Part shown: positions 1 through 9,292 of the stretch, piece after piece
How the letters are laid out: the number at the start of each line of letters is the position of its first letter
Numbering within the stretch: position 1 is the stretch's first letter
Source of the DNA: Flavobacterium sp. Root420
GTDB taxonomy: Bacteria; Bacteroidota; Bacteroidia; Flavobacteriales; Flavobacteriaceae
DNA length: 64,000 bases
Direction of reading: 5' to 3'
Assembly: GCF_001427905.1 (NCBI RefSeq)
Contig: NZ_LMEF01000004.1
Span: forward strand, 8,752-72,751
Position numbers and translations under genes: made by a program
Notes under the pieces: model-generated
What the model was told of the DNA's origin: nothing
Seen by the model: only the letters and a program-made list of their open reading frames with translations
Databases searched by the model: none

Positions 1-367
1 GTCTCTCCCGAGCAGATAGTTGCCGTTGTGACAATATCCGAAGGTTTTGGTGTTACGCTCAGATTCAATACCTGGTCTGCCGTACAACCGTTGTTTACAA
101 TTTTAAGTGCAGACTGGTTTGTAGTGTAAGGCGTGTTGTTGGCCGCCCATGTATAGGTCTCTCCCGAGCAGATAGTTGCTGTTGTGACAATATCCGATGG
201 TTTTGGTGTTACACTCAAATTCAATACCTGGTCTGCCGTACAGCCGTCGTTTACAATTTTAAGTGCCGACTGGTTGGTCGTATAAGGCGTGTTGTTGGCC
301 GCCCACGTATAGGTCTCTCCCGAGCAGATAGTTGCCGTTGTGACAATATCCGATGGTTTTGGCGTTA
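1..367 (-). repeat. Tandem 156-bp in-gene repeats (52 residues each)
   Basis: The same stretch begins at 1, 157 and 313, giving an exact 156-bp period and very few base differences between copies. Each unit encodes a Cys-containing Ig-like module. The third copy breaks off near 367 and the array continues beyond position 1. The near identity at DNA level points to recent duplication or gene conversion. Confidence 0.9.
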
Positions 368-3300
368 ACGTTACTCCTACGGAAGTTCTTGTACTTTCGC
401 AACCATTCGAACTCTGACTTGCAAAATAAGTTCCTGTCACTAATGTCTCAGTCCCTATATAAAGTATTCCTCCTGTACTGGCACTATACCATTTAATACC
501 GGTTCCCGAAGGTGCTAAATCGCTAATTTTTCTGTTATCTGCTAAACAAAAAGTCTGAGCTAAAGCAATTGGTGAAGATGGAATAGGATTTACAGTTACA
601 GTTGTTGAAGCTGAAGCTGCGCTTTGACAACCAGAAGCATTTGTTACCTTAACATTGTAATTTCCTGAAGTTGAAACCGTAATAGATTCCGTTGTTTCCC
701 CTGTTGACCATAAATAGTCATTTCCTCCACTTGAAGTCAAAACTACAGTACCTCCTGAACAAAATGTTGTCGGGCCTCCTGGTGTTATTGTTGGCGCAGC
801 TGGTGTTGGATTTATTGTAACTGCAACTAAAGTCCTGGCGCTCTCACCACAGCTGTTTGTAGTCTGACTTACAAAATAGTTTCCTGAAGATAACGTTTCC
901 GTTCCCGTATATAATGTTCCACCAATACTTGCAGTATACCATTTTAAATTACTCCCTGAAGCTATTAAATCATTAACCGTTTTACCTTCAGAAACACAAA
1001 ATGTTTGAGCAGATGCAGTCGGTACAGGTGCTGCGTTATCTACTGTAACTGGGACTAAAACCCTTGTACTTTCGCAACTATTTAAAGTCTGGCTTACATA
1101 ATAATTCCCTGTTGATAATGTCTCCGTTCCTGCATAAGCACTTCCCCCAGTACTTGCAGCATACCATTTTAAATTAGATCCTGTAGCTTGTAAATTACTT
1201 ACTTTTTTACCATCAGTTGCACAAAATATTTGAGATGAAGCAGTTGGTGCAGTCGTATTATTCACTGTAACAGCTACTAAAGTTCTTGAGCTCTCACCAC
1301 AGCTATTCGATTGACTTACATAATAGTTTCCTGAAGATAATATGTCGGTTGCGTTATAAAGTGTTCCGCCAGTACTAGCATTATACCATTTTAAATTGCT
1401 TCCTGAAGCAATTAAATCACTTACTTTCTTAGCATCTGCCACACAAAATGTCTGAGATGAAGCTGTTGGTGCAGTTGGAATTGTATTAATTGTTACTACT
1501 ACCGCAGTTCTCGCACTTTCGCCACAACTGTTTGCAGTCTGACTTACGTAATATGTTTTTGAAATTAATGCCGTAGTTCCTGTTAAAGGTGTTGTTGAAG
1601 TATTCGTATCATACCACTGTAAACCAGTTCCTGTAGCTATTAAATCATGTATTGTTTTATTTTCAGATACACAAAATGCCTGAGCTGACGCTACTGGTGC
1701 TGAAGAAACGGTATTTACAGTTACTGCTACTGCAGTTCTTGCACTTTCACAACCACTTACTGATGTCTGGCTTACATAATATGTTTTTGTTGTTAATGCT
1801 GTACTTCCTGCAAAAGCTGGTGTTGACGCATTTGTATTATACCATTTTAAATTAATTCCAGCAGCAATTAAATCATTGACTGTTTTACCCTCAGAACTAC
1901 AAAAAATTTGGGCTGAAGCTGTTGGCGCTGAAGGTTTAAATGTAACAACTGTAGGCGCAGAGCTATTACTCACACAACCTGAGCTGTTTATTCTTTTTAC
2001 TGTATAATTTCCATCAACAGTAACTGTAATTTCTTTTGTTGTTTCTCCAGTTGACCATAAATAACTACCTGAATTACCCGATGACCTTAAAACAACATTT
2101 CCAGTTGAACATGAAACCGAACCACTTACTACACTAATTGTTGGTGTATTTGAAGGTGAATCAACAGTAACCACAACTTGTTTTATTACTTCACATCCTT
2201 CAGATGAAACCGCTTTTATATAGTAGGTTCCCGTAGTTGCAGTACCTGGTGTTGTATAAGATATTGTTGCAGCTGCATTTGTCCAGTAAGAAAGAGTCAA
2301 ATTTGCACTACTTCCTGCCGTAACTGAAGAAGCAGTTAAATCAACTGTAGACGGTGAACAAACCGTGGCAGGATTTGTAATAACAAGAGTAGGCAGTGTT
2401 TTTGGATTTATGGCTACACTAGCCGAATTATTCGCTGCATTATCATCTATAGAAGTTGGTAATGATGCTGTATTAGTATAAATACCAGATGCATTTACTT
2501 TGGCAGTAATTTTTAAAGTCACTTCTGTTTCTCCATCTAAATCTCCAATACTCCAAACTCCTGTTCCTGAATTATAACTACCTATTGATGGAATTGAGCT
2601 TACATAAGTATATCCTGAAGGAAGTAAATCATTTACAGAAACTCCAGAAACATTATTACCACCTAAATTATTTAGTTTTACTGTAAATTCTACATTCGAC
2701 CCAATGCAAGGTGCCACATTATCAACTGTCTTTGTAATTCCTAAATCTGTACATAAAGTTACACTAACTGGTTTCGATTGTGTTTGAGCTCCACAAGTCA
2801 AAGTAGAAGCTACAGAATAAGCACCCGTTTTAGTTGCTGTATAAGTTGCCGAATTAGCACCTGTGATCGCCGTTCCATTCAAATACCATTGGTATGGTGC
2901 AAAACCAGCAGGTGTTGTAAGTTCTGCCTTATTATTGGTACAGCCTCCACCTGAAATATAAGTTAAGGTTGGATCTTCTGGCTGAGCTGCAAAATTTGAG
3001 AAAAATCCAGCCATAGAAAAACCCCCGTCTTGTTGTACAATGGAGACCGTAAGTTTCGCATTACTCGAAATAGAGAGAACATCCGGGCTACCTATTTGAG
3101 TATTTTTAAAATTTATCAAATACCAACCTGTCGTTCCTATTTGATGACGAGCTGTAATACCGCTTACAGTTTCAATATTAGTTCCATTAACTTTTACAAC
3201 TTCTGTAGCACTTCTTAAAAGAATATATCCAAAATAATCTAATGTTCCCGAAGCGTAATTTCTAAACTTTGCAGTTTCTATAAAATTAGATCCACCACAT

Positions 3301-4352
3301 TCTGAAACTGGGGCAATTGTCGAAATATCGACTTCACAAGATTGCGCCGTTCCTGAATATACCACTACCCTCTTATCTGCGGCAACACGAGATGCAGTAA
3401 AACTTGTATTAGTAACACCATTTATAAAAGTATAAAAATCGCCGGCTAATGCTAAAGTAACAGTGTTTGTAGACGCTAACACTCCCGTAGTTGAATATCC
3501 ATTTATGGTTAAAACTGTATTATCCTTTGTTGCTACTACTGTAGTCTGTTCTGCAATATCATTTCCAGTTCCTCTTTCAATAAAATATTCCGTTCCCAAA
3601 ACTGCTTCTGGAGGAATTTGATTAAAGGCACCATCTCCACACCCCCCTGGCATATCAATTGCTGCCGAAGTATTCATTACACAGGGATTTGAGGATTCTA
3701 CCAATGTCCCTATCGGGGCTTTAAACAAATAACTTTGTCCTGCATTTAATGTAGCGGTAATAACATTATTTATTTTTATTGTCGTATTATTTACAGTTGC
3801 CATTATACTGTAAATAGGACGTTGATCACCTAAACTACCAAAATTTCCCAACGACCCATTTCTATAATAACCTACTCGAAAACGAACACCAATTCCTGCG
3901 TCCCCAAAACTCGTTAGTGCAGCATTACCTTTAAGATTGGCATCGACATTCTCCCCATTCACATAATTATCTGAAGCAACATTTCGCATATTTACAGATG
4001 TCGGACCATCACTCGAAACAATCAGTCCCGCTGCATTTATTACCGTATCTAAAGCATACATTGGAAGATCTTTTGCCAGAAGCTTAAACCTGTAGATCGC
4101 AGGATTTCCTTTAGTTGCAGTTAAAGTCGTTTCTAGAGTACCATCACTCTTAGTCAACGTAATATTTACTGTAGTTAGCGAGTTTGTAGCAATAACAATT
4201 TCATTTGATTTACTAAAATATTGCCAAGGCGCCGGAGCAATGTAGTGTTTGGTATAAAACTGAGCCGAAACATTGTAAGTTCCCAGTAATAAAAATGCAA
4301 TTAGAAAGTTGAGCCTAAAAAATTTAGACCAATTAAAAGTAAAGTTACGCAT
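1..4352 (-). CDS. Giant repetitive secreted surface protein, C-terminus outside window
   Basis: An open frame of 1450 codons runs from an ATG at 4352 to the window edge. I checked that frame in the translation near 2747, 1901 and 170. The N-terminus (MRNFTFNWSKFFRLNFLIAF..) is a signal peptide ending near SAQ. Residues about 35-455 resemble the IgGFc-binding N-terminal domain of bacteroidetal surface proteins. Residues about 530-645 (DLGITKTVDN..PCIGSNVEFTV) look like a DUF11 domain. The rest is Ig-like repeats: several of about 75 residues (FC..GKTVNDL.A.G..LKWY) and then near-identical 52-residue units (CSGETYTWAANNTPYTT). Proteins of this build usually end in a type 9 secretion sorting domain and act in adhesion or gliding, but that end is not visible here. 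A TACTTTCG box at 4567-4574 and a hairpin at 4504-4523 lie upstream and may be its promoter and leader. The function is inferred from architecture only. Confidence 0.88.
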   Translation of the reverse strand, partial: MRNFTFNWSKFFRLNFLIAFLLLGTYNVSAQFYTKHYIAPAPWQYFSKSNEIVIATNSLTTVNITLTKSDGTLETTLTATKGNPAIYRFKLLAKDLPMYALDTVINAAGLIVSSDGPTSVNMRNVASDNYVNGENVDANLKGNAALTSFGDAGIGVRFRVGYYRNGSLGNFGSLGDQRPIYSIMATVNNTTIKINNVITATLNAGQSYLFKAPIGTLVESSNPCVMNTSAAIDMPGGCGDGAFNQIPPEAVLGTEYFIERGTGNDIAEQTTVVATKDNTVLTINGYSTTGVLASTNTVTLALAGDFYTFINGVTNTSFTASRVAADKRVVVYSGTAQSCEVDISTIAPVSECGGSNFIETAKFRNYASGTLDYFGYILLRSATEVVKVNGTNIETVSGITARHQIGTTGWYLINFKNTQIGSPDVLSISSNAKLTVSIVQQDGGFSMAGFFSNFAAQPEDPTLTYISGGGCTNNKAELTTPAGFAPYQWYLNGTAITGANSATYTATKTGAYSVASTLTCGAQTQSKPVSVTLCTDLGITKTVDNVAPCIGSNVEFTVKLNNLGGNNVSGVSVNDLLPSGYTYVSSIPSIGSYNSGTGVWSIGDLDGETEVTLKITAKVNASGIYTNTASLPTSIDDNAANNSASVAINPKTLPTLVITNPATVCSPSTVDLTASSVTAGSSANLTLSYWTNAAATISYTTPGTATTGTYYIKAVSSEGCEVIKQVVVTVDSPSNTPTISVVSGSVSCSTGNVVLRSSGNSGSYLWSTGETTKEITVTVDGNYTVKRINSSGCVSNSSAPTVVTFKPSAPTASAQIFCSSEGKTVNDLIAAGINLKWYNTNASTPAFAGSTALTTKTYYVSQTSVSGCESARTAVAVTVNTVSSAPVASAQAFCVSENKTIHDLIATGTGLQWYDTNTSTTPLTGTTALISKTYYVSQTANSCGESARTAVVVTINTIPTAPTASSQTFCVADAKKVSDLIASGSNLKWYNASTGGTLYNATDILSSGNYYVSQSNSCGESSRTLVAVTVNNTTAPTASSQIFCATDGKKVSNLQATGSNLKWYAASTGGSAYAGTETLSTGNYYVSQTLNSCESTRVLVPVTVDNAAPVPTASAQTFCVSEGKTVNDLIASGSNLKWYTASIGGTLYTGTETLSSGNYFVSQTTNSCGESARTLVAVTINPTPAAPTITPGGPTTFCSGGTVVLTSSGGNDYLWSTGETTESITVSTSGNYNVKVTNASGCQSAASASTTVTVNPIPSSPIALAQTFCLADNRKISDLAPSGTGIKWYSASTGGILYIGTETLVTGTYFASQSSNGCESTRTSVGVTLTPKPSDIVTTATICSGETYTWAANNTPYTTNQSALKIVNDGCTADQVLNLSVTPKPSDIVTTATICSGETYTWAANNTPYTTNQSALKIVNNGCTADQVLNLSVTPKPSDIVTTATICSGE
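375..1930 (-). repeat. Diverged ~225-bp Ig-like domain repeats
   Basis: The codons for the motif C.S.RT (seen on the plus strand as actttcgcaac or ctctcaccacag) recur near 393, 841, 1069, 1291, 1515 and 1743, a period of about 222-228 bp once the different module at about 600-790 is allowed for. Each encodes an Ig-like domain of about 75 residues with two cysteines. These copies are much more diverged than the 156-bp units. Confidence 0.8.
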
Positions 4353-5652
4353 ACACAAAAGAGATTTGAGAAATACAAATATTGTAAGCCAAGAAACCAA
4401 TTGTGGTTTTTAGCATATAGGTGGAATATGAAAAAATATAAGGGTTAGATTTTGAATAAGTAATAAAATCTTTTTTCAAACTTTTATACAAATCAAAAAA
4501 GGTTTGAACCTTTGTAGGTTCAAGACATAAAAATTGTCTCATAGGTTATTGGTAGTTTTTGGAGTCGCGAAAGTATATAAACACCTAACAACTAGCTACT
4601 TTAGTCGACAAACTACCTATAAAAACGTTGAATAACACTTTTATTCAACTTAAATTCACTCTTAGAGCTTCAAAAATTATTTATTCCATAAAAAAATAGC
4701 AGAATTTTCTTAATTTATTATCAATACTACATGTTTTAAGCTTATTCACAATAAAAAAATCAAAATATCTTACAAATAATAATTAAAAAGTATTATCAAA
4801 AAAATTTAACATTTGTTTGATTTTGCAATTTTAAAATTCATAGTGATTTTTACTCTTTAAAAATCTTTCTTTCGATCGAATATTTTTTTTCACCTCTTTT
4901 TCGGTATAAGTATATTACGTTATGGCACATGCTTTTTAAAATAAAAAATCACTGATTATCAATAGTTTAAAATAAAATTATAATTCCCTATATTTTATAT
5001 AAAATTTGAAACTATATTTTACCATTATAAAATTGCGATAAACCTCATTTATGTTTCTATAAGAGAAACTTTACAATAAAATTGTTGTCATATGGATAAA
5101 AAATAAAATCTGAAATAAAATCATGAAACAAATCATGGCCTAACATCCCATTCGTCGATAATTATTATCGACAAAATACATCAACTGTATTTTATTTCCT
5201 ACATCCCTAAAAAGCACACATATTAAACTAAAAGAGAGGTTCTTACAAAAAAAATGTGCCATATTAACTATTCTTTTTAAACTTCACAATTAAGTTTTAA
5301 ATCGTAAAAATCTGAATCAGAGGGAATTTAATAGAGTCCAATTTCAACTTATAAACTTAGTTATTTATTCTAAAAAGCTAACATTTCGTTTTAAGCCATA
5401 GAACCTGATTCGTTTAATTAGAGAATTTTTAAATAAGGGTTCTGAATGAAAAAGTTCAATTTTATTTGTTGAAAGGCTCAAAAGGATAATGACCCGATCA
5501 CACTTTAAGAGGTAAAATATTTTAAAAAGTTCCACCTTAAGTTTTGTGACAAATTAGTGGCACAAGCTATTTTTCATATTTAAAAATGTAGTTACAACAG
5601 AGGTTGCAGAGTTTAGGTTCGAAACTTTATATCCGTGTACTTAGTTCTTTTT
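4353..5652. other. Long AT-rich non-coding stretch
   Basis: No convincing gene is seen in about 1.3 kb. It holds a hairpin at 4504-4523 (stem TTGAACCT), a 19-bp inverted repeat at 5154-5172 (GTCGATAAT-t-ATTATCGAC), and matching inverted ends TATGGCACAT near 4921 and ATGTGCCATA near 5255. The base composition is extremely AT-rich. It separates the giant surface gene from an accessory-looking region. Confidence 0.6.
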
Positions 5653-5782
5653 CCTGGTAACAGGTTCAAGTCTTGTTCCCGCTACAGCAAAAACCCTAAT
5701 TACTTTAAAAGAAGCAGTTAGGTTTTTTATATTGCTGCGGGTTAAATTCTTTATGGGCACAGATTACAAATCCGCACTATCG
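5653..5782. repeat. Composite intergenic element, copy 1 (T-arm-like, hairpin, REP-like palindrome)
   Basis: Three parts follow each other. At 5660-5684 is a sequence like the 3' end of a tRNA: T-stem ACAGG, loop TTCAAGT, stem CTTGT, then TCCCGCT and A. No matching 5' half precedes it. At 5685-5737 is a long imperfect hairpin around cctaattactt/aagcagttagg with a T-run. At 5756-5782 is a palindromic motif GGCACAGATTACAAATCCGC. The last two parts recur at 6683-6737 and 6840-6866, on the other side of the next gene. Confidence 0.6.
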
Positions 5783-5832
5783 GTGTAGCTCTTCGGTCTC
5801 ATATCCGCCCGATACCGCTATCAAACGCATTA

Positions 5833-5870
5833 TTTACAATTAATTTACAAAGTTTACATTTTTATTTACA
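5833..5870. promoter_or_regulatory. TTTACA direct-repeat cluster upstream of 5941 gene
   Basis: TTTACA occurs at 5833, 5844, 5853 and 5865. A 30-bp segment (5843-5872) is identical to 7836-7865, which lies just before the start of the membrane-anchored winged-helix regulator. A shared regulator site is a reasonable inference; a duplicated repeat is the alternative. Confidence 0.45.
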
Positions 5871-5940
5871 ATCCAAATTACTTACGTTGAGAAATACCAA
5901 AGTAAATTTGGTGAATCAATTTTGAAAAGATATAAAAAAT

Positions 5941-6489
5941 ATGAAAAAAATCGTCTATGTGCTGATCTTACTACTGGTTGTGGTAAGCGGACTAGTATTT
6001 GCTAATCATGAAATTAAAAATGAAACTAAGCCATCCTCAAAACCGTCTTCTATTGCTGACAGGAAAGCCGTCCTGGATGACAGGAAAAAATGGGAGGCTT
6101 CTCCTGACGGTATAAAGTACAAAGAATGGGAGGTTTCTCCTGAAGGTAAAAAAGTGCATGCCAGTCATGATAAAATAAAGAAGTACATAAAGACTTTCAC
6201 CAATATGGACGCCGTGGTAATCTCTCTTACTTTTCAGCGCGCAAACGGGAAATCGTCAGGGCCAAAATGGCTTATAGTCAGGATTAATGGCGAAGAATAT
6301 ATGATGCAATTTATTCCTAAGGATTTTCAGCAGTTAAACAGCCTGAAAGTTAACGACAAAATAATTGTACGAAGCCGCAGCGCAGGGTATTCACCTAATC
6401 ATCCATATTTGATTATATCGGGCGACTATATTGAGCGAAATAATAAGATACTTTTTAAACGTGACTTTAGCAAAAATAACGGTTGCTAA
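5941..6489 (+). CDS. Secreted protein of unknown function
   Basis: 182 residues. The N-terminus (MKKIVYVLILLLVVVSGLVFANHE) is a signal peptide with likely cleavage after VFA. It is followed by a Lys/Ser-rich linker and two short degenerate repeats (KKWEASPDGIKY and KEWEVSPEGKKV, residues about 50-72). A compact C-terminal domain (residues about 80-175) is rich in beta strand patterns. I do not recognise a family. The gene is convergent with the membrane-anchored winged-helix gene at 6931-7821 and shares an upstream 30-bp repeat with it, so the two may be co-regulated. Copies of the same intergenic element flank it on both sides, which suggests it sits on a mobile or duplicated segment. Confidence 0.75.
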   Translation: MKKIVYVLILLLVVVSGLVFANHEIKNETKPSSKPSSIADRKAVLDDRKKWEASPDGIKYKEWEVSPEGKKVHASHDKIKKYIKTFTNMDAVVISLTFQRANGKSSGPKWLIVRINGEEYMMQFIPKDFQQLNSLKVNDKIIVRSRSAGYSPNHPYLIISGDYIERNNKILFKRDFSKNNGC

Positions 6490-6682
6490 GGATTACCGGC
6501 TTCGCGATTAACTGCAATAGCAATTAAACGGGCTCTAACGTCTCCGGAAACGCTAATAAGTGTTCAAAGAATCTCCCTTTTGGGCTATTCATAAAGCTAA
6601 AAATCTTACTTTTTGCTATCATGAACCTCTTTTAAAACTTTTAGAAACATAATAAGTGTTCAAAGTATTTCCCGCTTTCGCT

Positions 6683-6737
6683 ACAACAAAAAACCTAATT
6701 ACTTAAATAAGAGTAGTTAGGTTTTTTTTATTGTTGT
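6683..6737. terminator. Bidirectional hairpin, copy 2 of composite element
   Basis: The stem pairs acaacaa..acctaattactt with agtagttaggt..ttgttgt, and T-runs are present on both strands. It lies between the convergent genes 5941-6489 and 6931-7821 and fits a shared terminator. Its sequence closely matches the hairpin at 5685-5737. Confidence 0.6.
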
Positions 6738-6839
6738 ATGTTTTTTTTCTAATTTAATCTAATTATAAAATGCCCAATAAAATGCTATAAATAGACTAAT
6801 AGCCCGTATTTTATCTGCATTATAGGTTATATCTTTATA

Positions 6840-6866
6840 GGCACGGATTACGAATCCGCGCTATCG
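6840..6866. repeat. REP-like palindrome, copy 2
   Basis: GGCACGGATTACGAATCCGC plus CTATCG. The stem is CGGATT-acg-AATCCG. It differs from 5756-5782 at three positions, two of which are compensatory-looking A/G changes within the motif. It is a small dispersed repeat, possibly REP-like. Confidence 0.55.
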
Positions 6867-6930
6867 CAAGTATCGGCCATTATTCACTACCTTCGCCATA
6901 CTACGACAAATACCTATTCCTTCTATTTTC

Positions 6931-7821
6931 TTAAGAGCTAATTTCAAGCCTATATCCTTTGCCGCGTATAACAACAATTTTGATATTTGGATTAAATTCC
7001 AGTTTTTTTCTAAGTTTTGATATGAACATATCCAGACTACGCCCCACAATAACACCTTCATCTTCCCAGATTTCTTTTTGCAGTCGGCTTCTCTCTATAG
7101 TCTCATTGGGAGACAATGCGAAAATAAGCAATACACGGGTTTCCGTTCCGGTCAGGTCTATTGTTTTTCCGTTTGCTTCCAACTTCTGATTCTTTGCATC
7201 GAACAACACCGGGCCCAAAGTTAACTTGCCAGTATCCCGACTATCGGATAAAACCTTCCGAGGCTTAAAAGACCTCAACAAAATAAGGCCAACGAATGCT
7301 AAAAAAGACAAACCGCCCAGAAGATATCCATTCTTAGCTGTATTTATGCCTGTTGGTTTGAATTTGATGTTAATCATGTAACAGGCGATAGGTTGTACTC
7401 TTCCTATGCAGGCTACAATATCATCTTTTTTATTTTTGGATATAGCATATCCATAAACTACACTAGAGTTGCCACAGTTCAGAACGTTGACAACATAATC
7501 GCTTGCGAGCGGGTCTTTGGTCAAAAAACGCCGGGTAATATTCACTAACGAGGCAGGTTGAAAACTTAGATCATTCTCAAACCTGATCTGGTACTCATTT
7601 TCAGCGATTTTTTTTACCGGAAGTACCCGTGATGTACTGTCGCCCGACTGTAAAAGTAATTCATGTCCAATTCTGCGGAGTAAAACTTCCCTTCTTGAGA
7701 TATCAAAATCGTCACCATCCTCCATGCTAAAAGCCACACAGATTACAAAGATAAAAAGGAGTAGTATCAATGCAAATAAGTATTTGCGTTTTCCAGAGAG
7801 GAGATTTTGACTAAGATGCAT
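6931..7821 (-). CDS. Membrane-anchored winged-helix transcriptional regulator
   Basis: 296 residues. An N-terminal hydrophobic segment (residues about 14-32) is followed by an extracytoplasmic-looking domain (about 35-165) with several cysteines. A second membrane helix (about 168-185) follows, and then a C-terminal OmpR/PhoB-type winged helix (about 200-296). The latter carries the pattern LTGTETRVLLIFALSPNETI, SRLQKEIWED and a final VIRGKGYRLEI typical of Trans_reg_C. There is no receiver domain. The layout is ToxR/CadC-like but inverted, with the DNA-binding domain at the C-terminus after the second helix. Its own upstream region carries TTTACA repeats that also precede the secreted protein at 5941, suggesting autoregulation and control of that gene. 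The ligand is unknown. Confidence 0.82.
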   Translation of the reverse strand: MHLSQNLLSGKRKYLFALILLLFIFVICVAFSMEDGDDFDISRREVLLRRIGHELLLQSGDSTSRVLPVKKIAENEYQIRFENDLSFQPASLVNITRRFLTKDPLASDYVVNVLNCGNSSVVYGYAISKNKKDDIVACIGRVQPIACYMINIKFKPTGINTAKNGYLLGGLSFLAFVGLILLRSFKPRKVLSDSRDTGKLTLGPVLFDAKNQKLEANGKTIDLTGTETRVLLIFALSPNETIERSRLQKEIWEDEGVIVGRSLDMFISKLRKKLEFNPNIKIVVIRGKGYRLEISS

Positions 7822-7836
7822 AGTGTCAAGTTTTTA

Positions 7837-7863
7837 TTTACAAAGTTTACATTTTTATTTACA
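7837..7863. promoter_or_regulatory. TTTACA direct repeats before the winged-helix regulator
   Basis: TTTACA at 7837, 7846 and 7858 has the same 9- and 12-bp spacing as at 5844, 5853 and 5865. It lies 16-42 bp upstream of the ATG at 7821. It is a candidate operator for autoregulation. Confidence 0.45.
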
Positions 7864-8114
7864 ATTTAAACCTCTCAAGCCTAAAAATATCCAAGTATTT
7901 CATTTGTTCAGCCGAGTGTACTTAGTTCCAATTTTCGAAACCTACATAAAGCTGCAATCCATTTTTAACAGACCTCTATTTTATTAAATATTTCATTTTA
8001 TAGTTTCGAAAAACGTCAAAACTGGTATCAGATGCTAATTTTTTTTTAGATCTGTATCTGGAATATTAAAAATAAGTACTATATCTTTAACCCGTATAAC
8101 ATTATCCACTTGAG

Positions 8115-8966
8115 GTGAAAAAAATTCCAGTCAGGCAAATTCAGGAACCTACCTTAGCTGATCATTTTAGCATCAAAGCTATTGAAGACTTGCTTAATCA
8201 AGGCGAAATGATACAGGAACTACATAGGCACGACTTCTATTATCTATTGGTTTTAAAAAATGGCATAGGGGAGCACGAAATAGATTTTACCGTTCATGAA
8301 GTGGGAGATAACACACTGTTTTTTATGCGCCCGGGACAGGTACACCAGCTAAACCTAAAGAAAGGAAGCACAGGCTATCTGCTTCAGTTTAAACCAGATT
8401 TTTTTGATGCCCAAGATCATTCAGCAGTACAACTTTTACGTCAGGCGAGCCGTCAGAATTTTTGTAAAACCAATACTAATCAATTTGAGAAGCTTGCCAA
8501 TATTCTAGCCTATATCTTTAAAGAGTTTACTGATCTGCAAGAGCGTTATCACGAAGTGATTAAGACAGGTCTCCATGTCTTCTTTATCGAACTGCTGAGA
8601 AATCGCCAGAATAAGGAAAGGCCCACAAAGGGAGTTAACCCATATGCACAAGAGAAACTTGAGCAATTTATTGAACTTTTAGAGGTCAGGCTAATTATCC
8701 ATAAGCAAGTCAGCCAATATGCCGAGTTGATGAATATCTCTACCTATCAACTTGCTGCCATTACAAAGAGCCTACTGAATAAAACACCTTCTGATCTCAT
8801 TAATGAATACATTATCCTGGAAGCTAAAAGACAGCTGCTTGCAACATCGAATCAAGTGAGCCAAATAGCCTATTATCTGGGTTATGAAGATGTTTCCTAC
8901 TTTATCAGGTTCTTCAAAAAGCATACAGGCACTTCGCCCGAGGTATTTAGGCAAAATCTCAAATAA
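8115..8966 (+). CDS. AraC-family transcriptional regulator
   Basis: 283 residues from a GTG start. The N-terminal half (about 35-110) is a cupin-like sensing domain: LHRHDFYYLLVLKNGIGEHEID and FMRPGQVHQL are typical of AraC_binding. The C-terminal 90 residues hold the two helix-turn-helix units, ending with IAYYLGYEDVSYFIRFFKKH and TGTSPEVFR, the AraC signature. It precedes two small membrane protein genes and an atypical SDR on the same strand and may control them. The closest relatives I would expect are sphingobacterial or flavobacterial. The effector is unknown. Confidence 0.9.
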   Translation: MKKIPVRQIQEPTLADHFSIKAIEDLLNQGEMIQELHRHDFYYLLVLKNGIGEHEIDFTVHEVGDNTLFFMRPGQVHQLNLKKGSTGYLLQFKPDFFDAQDHSAVQLLRQASRQNFCKTNTNQFEKLANILAYIFKEFTDLQERYHEVIKTGLHVFFIELLRNRQNKERPTKGVNPYAQEKLEQFIELLEVRLIIHKQVSQYAELMNISTYQLAAITKSLLNKTPSDLINEYIILEAKRQLLATSNQVSQIAYYLGYEDVSYFIRFFKKHTGTSPEVFRQNLK

Positions 8967-9061
8967 GTCCTATTCATCCTCGTTTTTGTCCTATCCTATA
9001 GATTAGATCTGAAATTACTTTTGCTGAATAAATAATTATAAGTATTCAAAAAGTAATTTGT

Positions 9062-9292
9062 ATGAAAACAAAAATAAAATTAATTGCGGCATTAAAGATA
9101 TGGGTCGTAATTTACCCGTCTATCACGCTGCTTCTGTATCTGTTAGGTAAATCTTCTCTGATATTGCCTTTGTACCTGAAAACATTATTGCTTACTCTTA
9201 CCCTGGTTCCCTGGATAATTTTTGTAGGTGTCCCTTTTGTAGATTTTATCATCCGCCAAGCTAGCAAAAAAGATAATAAACAACAGCTGTGA
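9062..9292 (+). CDS. Small two-helix membrane protein
   Basis: 76 residues with two hydrophobic segments (about 9-28 and 38-62) and a charged C-terminal tail (RQASKKDNKQQL). It has the look of small conserved bacteroidetal membrane proteins found beside AraC regulators and SDRs. No function is known to me. Its stop overlaps the GTG start of the next frame (GTGA). Confidence 0.6.
   Translation: MKTKIKLIAALKIWVVIYPSITLLLYLLGKSSLILPLYLKTLLLTLTLVPWIIFVGVPFVDFIIRQASKKDNKQQL

Noticed and set aside
1-367. CRISPR-like spacing of repeats
   Set aside because: The 156-bp units are contiguous and in frame within one long gene; there are no short repeats with unique spacers.
4345-4542. 65-codon minus-strand frame upstream of the giant surface gene
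   Set aside because: It overlaps the real start region out of frame and has no domain or leader; it is probably the untranslated leader.
5653-5684. A tRNA gene
   Set aside because: Only the T-arm and 3' acceptor strand are present; no anticodon arm or 5' acceptor strand precedes it.
6861-7061. Minus-strand frame of 66 codons
   Set aside because: It overlaps the winged-helix gene 6931-7821 in another frame and crosses the REP-like palindrome.
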